The notes beneath the pieces are model-generated. The model was not told the DNA's origin. It was given only the letters and a program-made list of their open reading frames with translations, and made no database searches. Shown here piece by piece: positions 8,334 to 12,728 of a stretch of 12,728 nucleotides of DNA. Within the stretch, counting starts at the first letter, position 1. Each line of letters begins with the position of its first letter. This DNA comes from Pseudomonadota bacterium (GTDB lineage Bacteria > Pseudomonadota > Gammaproteobacteria > Burkholderiales > Thiobacillaceae), in assembly GCA_021802595.1 (NCBI GenBank), contig JAJZRT010000022.1, forward strand, positions 1,908-14,635, given 5' to 3'. The position numbers and the translations under genes were made by a program.

Positions 8334-9011
8334 TCAATCCCGCGTTTCCAGAACATAGCCCACGCCGCGCAAGGTATGAATCAACTTCCGCTCAAATGAA
8401 TCGTCAATTTTTCTTCGCAGCCTGCGGATGGCCACATCGACGACATTGCTGTCGCCATCGAAATTCATGTCCCATACCTGTTCGGCGAGGCGCGTGCGCG
8501 TAAGCACTTCACCAGCGTTACGCAACAGATATTCCAGAAGACGGTATTCCTGCGGGGCCAGGTCCAACGGCTTTCCGCCCCTGCTTGCCTTGTGCCGCAG
8601 GAGGTCCATTTCGAGATCATCGAGCCGAAGCGTTTCCATCGGACGGGCCGGTGTCCGGCGCAAGACGTTGCGTACGCGCGCCAGCAGCTCCGAGAACGCA
8701 AAAGGCTTGACCAGATAGTCGTCGGCACCGGCATTCAGCCCCTTCACCCGGTGGAAGACCGCATCCAGCGCGGTGAGCAGGATGACCGGCTGGTCCGGGC
8801 GATGCTGTCGGATTTCCTGAAGCACCGACCAGCCGTCCCGCCCCGGCAACATGACATCGAGGACGATCAGGTCGTATTCGGAAGTCGTCGCGAGATGAAG
8901 CCCGTCGATGCCGTCCGAAGCGACATCAACCGCGAAGCCCTCCTGGGAAAACCCTTGCCTTACGAAGGAGGCGATCTTGTGCTCGTCTTCAATAATCAGG
9001 ATTCGGGGCAT
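8334..9011 (-). CDS. OmpR/PhoB-family response regulator (CusR/CzcR/CopR type)
   Basis: The 225-residue product has a complete receiver domain and a winged-helix DNA-binding domain. Receiver landmarks are the acidic pair E8/D9, phospho-acceptor D52 (LIVLDVMLPGRDGW), T80 and K102 (VKPF). The C-terminal domain, about 128-222, has typical OmpR features: LDLAPQEYRLLEYLLRN, the recognition-helix segment VVDVAIRRLRRKID and the wing GVGYVLE. It belongs to the heavy-metal regulator subgroup and probably activates the efflux genes downstream. The ATG lies inside the end of dmeF, with a 16-bp overlap in another frame, so it has no promoter of its own immediately upstream and is probably translated by coupling from the dmeR-dmeF message. 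The kinase start follows its TGA by 4 bp. Confidence 0.94.
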   Translation of the reverse strand: MPRILIIEDEHKIASFVRQGFSQEGFAVDVASDGIDGLHLATTSEYDLIVLDVMLPGRDGWSVLQEIRQHRPDQPVILLTALDAVFHRVKGLNAGADDYLVKPFAFSELLARVRNVLRRTPARPMETLRLDDLEMDLLRHKASRGGKPLDLAPQEYRLLEYLLRNAGEVLTRTRLAEQVWDMNFDGDSNVVDVAIRRLRRKIDDSFERKLIHTLRGVGYVLETRD

Positions 9012-9955
9012 TGATAGATCTCGATGGTCGAATGGACGATTTCTTCATGCACTGAAAGGCGCTTGCGTAAGACGTCTGGTGTCAGCGCTGCATCGTGGGT
9101 CACAACAGTCATCGCGCACGTATAGACCTTCTTGCCCACGCGCCAGACGTGTAGATCGGTGATCCGGTTGTCACCGGCATCGGCCCCCGTTTCCACGGCC
9201 TCCCGAATCTCATCGACCACCGGGTGATCCATCTCACGGTCGAGCAGCACCTTGCCCGTGTCGGCGATGAGCCCCTTGGCCCAAACTGCTACGAGTACCG
9301 CACCGACGATGCCCATGACCGGGTCCAGCCACGACCAGCCGTATATCCACCCGCCGGACAGAGCCACGATGGCGAGGACGGAGGTGGCAGCGTCGGCGAT
9401 GACGTGCAAATAAGCGGACTTCAGGTTGAGATCGTGGTGGTGGCCGTTGTGACGGTCATGGCCGTGATCATGTCCATGCGCATGGCCATGATCGTGATGG
9501 TGCGCCTTGCCGAGAATCAGTGCGCAGACGATGTTTACCACTAAGCCGAGGACTGCAATCACAATCGCTTCCTGGTACTGAATGGGTCGCGGCGAGACAA
9601 TCCGTTCCACCGAGCCAACCAGCATCATCACAGCGACACCGATCAGGAAGATCGCGCTGGCGAAGCCGCCCAGAATCTCGATCTTCCAGGTGCCGAACGC
9701 GAAGCGCGGGTCTTTTGAGTAGCGCCGGGCTGTGGCATAGGCCATCGCGGAAAGACCGATCGCGACGGCGTGAGAACTCATGTGCCAGCCGTCGGCCAGC
9801 AGGGCCATCGAGTTGTACCACCAGCCCGCAGCGATCTCGACAACCATCATCACGGCGGTGATCCACATCACCACCCGCGTGCTGCGCTCGGCGGCGTCGT
9901 TGCCGGTATCGAAGACGTGGTCGTGTATCCAGTCGGACAGGTTCTCGGTGTGCAT
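8996..9955 (-). CDS. dmeF: Cation diffusion facilitator, DmeF type (Ni/Co efflux)
   Basis: A 319-residue CDF transporter predicted to export divalent cations, in DmeF relatives mainly Co(II)/Ni(II), from cytoplasm to periplasm by proton exchange. Six membrane segments are readable. TM2 carries LADGWHMSSH (D55, H58, H62; a HxxxH pattern rather than the HxxxD of zinc CDFs), and TM5 carries HVIAD (H184, D188). The cytoplasmic loop between TM4 and TM5 (152-174) has 13 His among 23 residues. A C-terminal cytoplasmic domain (about 240-319) follows. The family's HDHVF N-terminal signature is at 11-15. I chose ATG 9955, which has GAGGAC in front, over an in-frame GTG at 9967 that overlaps the repressor stop. 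The DmeR-type regulator 8 bp upstream supports the assignment. Confidence 0.93.
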   Translation of the reverse strand: MHTENLSDWIHDHVFDTGNDAAERSTRVVMWITAVMMVVEIAAGWWYNSMALLADGWHMSSHAVAIGLSAMAYATARRYSKDPRFAFGTWKIEILGGFASAIFLIGVAVMMLVGSVERIVSPRPIQYQEAIVIAVLGLVVNIVCALILGKAHHHDHGHAHGHDHGHDRHNGHHHDLNLKSAYLHVIADAATSVLAIVALSGGWIYGWSWLDPVMGIVGAVLVAVWAKGLIADTGKVLLDREMDHPVVDEIREAVETGADAGDNRITDLHVWRVGKKVYTCAMTVVTHDAALTPDVLRKRLSVHEEIVHSTIEIYQCPES

Positions 9956-9963
9956 GGAAGTCC

Positions 9964-10242
9964 TCACTTGATGTAGGCGCGCAGTACGTCGATCAACTCA
10001 TCGGCCCCCTGTGTTCGCTCGGCGTCGCTGGTGATCGACGGATCGGCGATGTGCGTGCGGACGTGCTCTTCGAGGACTTCTGCCATCAGCCCGTTGATGG
10101 CTCCCCGTACCGCAGCGATCTGGTGCAGGACTTCGGCGCACCCCTTCTCGGCATCAAGTGCGCGCTCCAAGGCCTCGACCTGCCCCCGTATGCGACGCAC
10201 CCGGCCCAGCAGCTTGTTTTTTTCGCGGATGGTGTGGCTCAC
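9964..10242 (-). CDS. dmeR: DmeR/RcnR-type metal-sensing repressor (CsoR/RcnR family)
   Basis: A 92-residue all-helical repressor of the CsoR/RcnR/FrmR family, expected to bind the dmeR-dmeF promoter and release it on Ni(II)/Co(II) binding. The N-terminus MSHTIREK matches the RcnR start, and all four RcnR nickel/cobalt ligand positions are present: His3, Cys35, His60 and His64. The helix core (RVRRIRGQVEALERAL; QIAAVRGAINGLMAEVLEEH) is close to FrmR, but FrmR has Pro2 and lacks His3 and His64, which argues against a formaldehyde sensor. The start is GTG at 10242, needed to place His3, with GAGAG about 8 bases upstream. The stop is 8 bp before the dmeF ATG. Codons 6-8 carry a run of seven A residues. 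Confidence 0.92.
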   Translation of the reverse strand: MSHTIREKNKLLGRVRRIRGQVEALERALDAEKGCAEVLHQIAAVRGAINGLMAEVLEEHVRTHIADPSITSDAERTQGADELIDVLRAYIK

Positions 10243-10260
10243 GGCTTGCTCTCAAAATAT

Positions 10261-10294
10261 GACCTAGGGGGGTATAGTATCAGGAGTGCGTCAA
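10261..10294 (-). promoter_or_regulatory. Candidate dmeR operator/promoter (G6-tract with AT flanks)
   Basis: Nineteen to fifty-two bases upstream of the dmeR GTG, the plus strand shows six Gs (10267-10272) flanked by CTA on the left and TATAGTAT on the right. CsoR/RcnR-family repressors recognise a G/C tract flanked by AT-rich inverted arms; for E. coli RcnR this is TACT-G6-N-AGTA. Here the right arm contains AGTA (10276-10279) two bases further out than in that consensus and the left arm is imperfect, so this is a resemblance, not an exact match. On the minus strand an extended -10-like TGATACTAT (10282-10274) touches the tract, so a bound repressor would block initiation. A TTGACG at 10294-10289 is too close to act as its -35. 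Confidence 0.5.
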
Positions 10295-10370
10295 AGGCAC
10301 TTTGCTTAGACGACGCCGCCATCCAACCGCTGGAACGGTCGGCTCGTAATTCATGCCTTCGGAGGACCCA

Positions 10371-10435
10371 TTCAGGAAGAGCGGTCACTCGATAATGACC
10401 GCTACCGGGTGAGGCGAATGGCGGCAGTTCCTGAA
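10371..10435. repeat. Nested inverted repeats
   Basis: The inner pair is AGCGGTCA (10380-10387) and TGACCGCT (10396-10403), perfect 8-bp arms around the loop CTCGATAA. It sits inside an outer pair, TTCAGGAA (10371-10378) and TTCCTGAA (10428-10435), also perfect 8-bp arms. No T-tract follows on either strand, so it does not look like a simple terminator. It could be an operator or a remnant of a small dispersed element. Confidence 0.6.
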
Positions 10436-10725
10436 CCTCCAGCGGCAGCGTCGATCATTAAGCGGACAAGCGCTTCACGTGTCATAAGGCGGCTTGGGCC
10501 GATCGTGCCTTGTGACAATCCATGCAAAGCAGACACCTGGTCAACACTAGCGAGGTGGCCAGTCTTGGCCGGAATGGCGGTCAAGTCCTACCAGCGCCCG
10601 CAGCAATACGCCCATGTACGCCTGAGCGAGTTTTCGATAGATGCCGGAAAGATCACCATCATAGGACCGCATTTATACCGGCCGTTGCGATGCAACCAGC
10701 AATTGCCCCGATGATGGAGCAGATC

Positions 10726-11097
10726 ATGTACAAAGCATATCCAAGTCTGGTGGCTGCGAGGCCAAACGACGACTCAGATACAAACGAACCGCACGACATG
10801 CAGCTACCACGACTGGTCGCGACGCATACCTTGCCGTTCAGACGCACGATCCGCCGTACCGAGCTGCGACAGATCGTGCCGCTGGCCGATACCACGATCT
10901 ACGACATGGAGCGCCGCGGAGAATTTCCGCGCCGGTTCAATCTGACGGCACGCTGCGTGGTGTGGGACCTGGCCGAGGTGGAGGCTTGGATAACCGCGCG
11001 GCGGCAGGCTTCCAACTCAGATCAACTGAAGCGGGCACCCTCACCGGACGTCCGTCAGCGCAAACGCCGCCCCGTCAAAGCAATGCCTGCGTCGTGA
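10726..11097 (+). CDS. AlpA-like helix-turn-helix DNA-binding protein
   Basis: A 123-residue product if started at ATG 10726, the best-supported start because GGAG (10716-10719) lies six bases before it. Residues about 41-91 match the AlpA/MerR-like excisionase fold. RRTELRQIVPLADTTIYDMERRGEFPRRF is a winged-HTH core in which TTIYDMERRGEFP is the characteristic recognition segment, and VVWDLAEVEAWI closes the domain. The C-terminal tail is very basic (QRKRRPVK). In P4-like islands, AlpA proteins sit near the integrase and regulate it or act as a directionality factor for excision. Convergence with the integrase and a 23-bp 3' overlap fit that role. A later in-frame ATG at 10798 is also possible. 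Function is inferred from family and position. Confidence 0.75.
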   Translation: MYKAYPSLVAARPNDDSDTNEPHDMQLPRLVATHTLPFRRTIRRTELRQIVPLADTTIYDMERRGEFPRRFNLTARCVVWDLAEVEAWITARRQASNSDQLKRAPSPDVRQRKRRPVKAMPAS

Positions 11098-12331
11098 GAA
11101 CTTTCATCGATGGCGGCAACAGCGTAGGTGTATGCGGTCTGCCTGCCACCCAAGCGTCGATCATGTCGGCCCATTCTTGCAGCATGTGCCGGCGCTGCTC
11201 GGCATATTCGGCCTTGTTGTAAACACCGCGGGATGAGCGGCCGTCTTCGTGGGCCAGACACTTCTCGATCCAGTCGCTGTTAAAGCCAAGTTCGTTCAGG
11301 ATGGTGGAACCTGTACGCCGCAGGTCATGCACGGTGAAGGGCTCTAGCGGGAGCTTGTTCGCCTTCGCGCGTTCGACGATCAGTTGCGTGACCCGATTGA
11401 GCGTGGCATTGGACATGCACTTGTCGGCGTCGTAGCGGGACGGGATTAGGTAGCGCGAGCCGCCGGCACAAGTGCGCAGCGCGACCATGATATCGAGCGC
11501 CTGCTGGGACAAGTAGATGTTATGGGCCTTGGACGCCTTCATGCGTTCCTTCGGGATACTCCATAGCGCCTTCTCGAAATCCACCTCGTCCCACGTCGCA
11601 TGGATCAATTCGCCCTTGCGTACCAGGGTGAGCAAAATCAGGCGCAGGCCGAGCTTGATGGTGGGGTACGAAGCGACATGCTCCATCTGGGACAACATAA
11701 CGCGGATCTCACTCGGTGAAAGCGCGCGGTCCTTCGGCACGAAAGTGGCGATCGACGACGGGCCAACGTCGTCGGCGGGATTGGCCACTTTCTCGCCGTG
11801 CAGAATGGCAAAGCCATAGACCTGTTTAACGATATCGCGAACGTGGATCGCCGTGGCCGGCGCCCCCCTGCCCTTGACTTTGTTGCACAGGTCGCGCAGG
11901 TCGTCGGCCGTGATCTCGGTCAGCAGCCGATTCTGGAAAACCGGCAGGATGTCGCGATCAAGGATGCTCTTGCGCATGGATCGCGTGCTGTCGGCCATAC
12001 GCGCCTCGGCGGCCCACCTGACGGTAAATTCGCCGAAGGTCTTGGCCTCGGCCAGCCGGCGCTTCTGGCGCTGCTTCTCCTGGGAAGGCGAGCGCCCGTC
12101 GGCCACCGCGCGCCTGGCCTCCAGGCAGCGCTCGCGCGCCCTGGCCAGCGACAAGCCATCCGGCCCATAGCGGCCGATGGTCAGCGTTTCGCGGCGCCCA
12201 TTGAGGCGATAGTCGTAACGGAAGGTGACGGTACCGGCTGGCGAGACGGTCACGTACATGCCGTCTCGGTCGGCCACCTTGTATTGAGCGCTCTTGGGCT
12301 TGAGGTTCTTCAGTGCGGTGTCGGTGAGCAT
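11075..12331 (-). CDS. P4-type tyrosine recombinase / island integrase
   Basis: A complete 418-residue integrase of the P4/DUF4102 type that would recombine the island with the 3' end of guaA. The N-terminal DUF4102 domain (about 1-85: MLTDTALKNLKPK, YRLNGRRETLTIGRYG, SLARARE) binds arm-type sites. A SAM-like core-binding domain (about 97-180) is followed by the catalytic domain (about 205-390). Catalytic residues are visible: R238 (LVRKGE), the H335-x-x-R338 pair (VHDLRRTG), H361 (CLAHEDG) and nucleophile Y371 (RGVYNKAEY). The start at ATG 12331 is supported by GGAGAA seven bases upstream; the open frame extends 14 codons further but without such a site. It is transcribed in the same direction as guaA, the usual layout for such islands. 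The gene appears intact and so possibly active. Confidence 0.95.
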   Translation of the reverse strand: MLTDTALKNLKPKSAQYKVADRDGMYVTVSPAGTVTFRYDYRLNGRRETLTIGRYGPDGLSLARARERCLEARRAVADGRSPSQEKQRQKRRLAEAKTFGEFTVRWAAEARMADSTRSMRKSILDRDILPVFQNRLLTEITADDLRDLCNKVKGRGAPATAIHVRDIVKQVYGFAILHGEKVANPADDVGPSSIATFVPKDRALSPSEIRVMLSQMEHVASYPTIKLGLRLILLTLVRKGELIHATWDEVDFEKALWSIPKERMKASKAHNIYLSQQALDIMVALRTCAGGSRYLIPSRYDADKCMSNATLNRVTQLIVERAKANKLPLEPFTVHDLRRTGSTILNELGFNSDWIEKCLAHEDGRSSRGVYNKAEYAEQRRHMLQEWADMIDAWVAGRPHTPTLLPPSMKVLTTQALL

Positions 12332-12356
12332 CGGCGTTCTCCGTGGCGGTGACGAC

Positions 12357-12499
12357 TTTACCGTCACGCACATTCAGACTGATAACCCGCTCGGAACCCG
12401 CATGAAATCTAGCTTTTTGCTAGATTTTTTACCGTCACACGTCCAAACGGCTTGACGGTAGAAATCATAATCCTTTGAGACCGCACTTGGCTACCGTCA
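12357..12499. repeat. Cluster of four TACCGTCA repeats, candidate integrase arm-type sites
   Basis: The octamer TACCGTCA occurs at 12359-12366, 12430-12437 and 12492-12499 on the plus strand, and inverted as TGACGGTA at 12453-12460. The first two copies share an 11-bp core, TTTACCGTCAC (12357-12367 and 12428-12438). Two more inverted copies lie within the integrase coding region (12226-12233 and 12019-12026), the latter matching ten bases as TGACGGTAAA. Four copies in 141 bp of non-coding DNA between int and guaA are not expected by chance. In P4/lambda-like systems the integrase N-terminal domain binds short repeats of this kind. They could instead be operators for integrase autoregulation or AlpA binding. 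Confidence 0.7.
12405..12430. other. Perfect 9-bp-stem hairpin with T-tract (possible terminator)
   Basis: AAATCTAGC (12405-12413) pairs perfectly with GCTAGATTT (12419-12427) around a TTTTT loop, followed by three more Ts. The stem is AT-rich with only three G/C pairs, so a terminator would be weak. Read rightward it has a U-tract; read leftward it is nearly symmetrical. It lies between the guaA end and the integrase ATG, so it could reduce read-through from guaA into int or shape the attachment region. Confidence 0.5.
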
Positions 12500-12568
12500 G
12501 ATCGACCGACACTTTAATCTGGCTGCCACCAATTGTTGCCGATAGGTTCCGTGTTATATATTTTTAAT

Positions 12569-12581
12569 AATCAATAAGTTA
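12569..12581 (+). promoter_or_regulatory. IHF binding site, exact consensus match
   Basis: AATCAATAAGTTA matches the IHF consensus WATCAANNNNTTR at every defined position. It is preceded by a long A/T-only stretch (12553-12571), as in high-affinity IHF sites, which favour an AT-rich element 5' of the core. It lies between the putative arm-site repeats and the guaA 3' end, where IHF bends attachment DNA in lambda-like and P4-like recombination. Confidence 0.65.
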
Positions 12582-12606
12582 TCACGCATTTCCGATAGTC
12601 GTCGAA

Positions 12607-12650
12607 AGCCCGCGAACAAGCTTGAATTATTCCCACTCAATCGTCGCCGG
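12607..12650. other. Probable island-chromosome junction at the guaA 3' end (attachment site)
   Basis: The guaA stop codon and last codons (12627-12650) are followed at once by sequence leading into an AT-rich, integrase-bearing region. The 3' end of guaA is a documented target of P4-type integrases, so the crossover core should lie in or just after these last bases. The exact core cannot be defined because the second copy would be at the far end of the island, outside the window. I found no duplicate of the guaA tail within the window. Confidence 0.5.
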
Positions 12651-12728
12651 CGGTTTGCCGCTGATGTCGTAGACGACGCGGTTCAGGCCGCGAACTTCGT
12701 TGATGATGCGATTGGAGACCTTGCCGAG
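12627..12728 (-). CDS. guaA: GMP synthase (glutamine-hydrolysing), C-terminal end only
   Basis: Thirty-three codons plus TAA are in the window; the gene continues past the right edge. The translation ends in [17 protein letters not shown], the highly conserved C-terminus of GuaA, which converts XMP to GMP with glutamine as nitrogen donor. This tail belongs to the dimerisation domain and helps form the XMP site. The reading frame and stop are normal, so insertion of the island has preserved the protein end. This is chromosomal core sequence and marks the island boundary. Confidence 0.95.
   Translation of the reverse strand, partial: LGKVSNRIINEVRGLNRVVYDISGKPPATIEWE

Larger units (their letters stand above)
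10243..10725. other. Divergent intergenic region without a supported gene
   Basis: This 483-bp stretch separates the metal operon (minus) from the AlpA-like gene (plus). Besides the dmeR operator it contains nested inverted repeats at 10371-10435. Short open frames exist on both strands (for example 10402-10584 minus and 10409-10714 plus), but none has a recognisable domain or a good ribosome binding site. The plus-strand frame of the AlpA-like gene is open back to 10522, but the translation before 10726 shows no domain. This may be a junction between island backbone and metal cargo, or scar sequence. I recognise no insertion sequence ends in it. Confidence 0.6.

Noticed and set aside
8330..8356. 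Upstream ATG for the histidine kinase at 8356
   Set aside because: It would overlap the regulator by 23 bp and add nine residues unlike a kinase N-terminus. ATG 8329 follows the regulator stop by 4 bp.
9956..9967. GTG start for dmeF at 9967
   Set aside because: Possible (GTGA overlap with dmeR), but ATG 9955 has a better-placed GAGGAC and gives the usual DmeF N-terminus.
10289..10294. TTGACG as -35 for dmeR
   Set aside because: No -10 hexamer at 16-18 bp spacing; the TACTAT and TATACC elements are 9-12 bp away.
10402..10584. 60-codon minus-strand frame in the divergent region
   Set aside because: No domain, no convincing ribosome binding site, and it overlaps inverted repeats.
10522..10725. 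Longer N-terminus for the AlpA-like protein
   Set aside because: No ribosome binding site at 10522 and the added residues look non-coding; GGAG precedes ATG 10726.

Overview
The window reads as the edge of a genomic island in a GC-rich proteobacterium, most likely a betaproteobacterium. This taxonomic guess rests on base composition, codon use and the gene families present, not on a marker gene. The right edge (12627-12728, minus strand) is the last 33 codons of guaA (GMP synthase), a conserved core gene whose 3' end is a known insertion site for islands with P4-type tyrosine recombinases. Just beyond it, in the same orientation, lies a complete integrase gene (11075-12331). The AT-rich stretch between them looks like an attachment-site region. 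It holds an exact IHF consensus (12569-12581), four copies of TACCGTCA within 141 bp, and a perfect 9-bp-stem hairpin. A small AlpA-like DNA-binding protein (10726-11097, plus strand) converges on the integrase, and the two genes share 23 bp at their 3' ends.

After a 483-bp divergent region with an operator-like G-tract and nested inverted repeats but no supported gene, the rest of the window is one long minus-strand metal-resistance cluster. In transcription order it holds a DmeR/RcnR-type nickel/cobalt repressor (9964-10242), a DmeF-type cation diffusion facilitator with a His-rich loop (8996-9955), an OmpR-family response regulator (8334-9011), a sensor histidine kinase (6932-8329), an outer-membrane factor lipoprotein (5365-6777), a periplasmic adaptor (4322-5362), an HME-RND metal pump (1203-4325), and an MFS transporter that runs off the left edge (<1-1206). 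Gene junctions are very tight: ATGA overlaps at pump/MFS and adaptor/pump, 2 bp between outer-membrane factor and adaptor, a 16-bp overlap between dmeF and the response regulator, and 4 bp between regulator and kinase. The only sizeable internal gap is 154 bp between kinase and outer-membrane factor, where a second promoter could lie.

Taken together the genes suggest two-stage divalent metal efflux. DmeF would move metal from cytoplasm to periplasm, and the tripartite RND complex would move it out of the cell. Two sensors would control this: a cytosolic repressor at the operon head and a membrane two-component system inside the operon. The repressor has the full set of RcnR nickel/cobalt ligand residues. 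The RND pump lacks methionines in its second periplasmic region and has an AIGxxVDDA motif in TM4, so nickel/cobalt or another divalent cation is more likely than copper/silver. The individual families are known. The notable points are the fused regulatory layout and the well-resolved attachment-site architecture.
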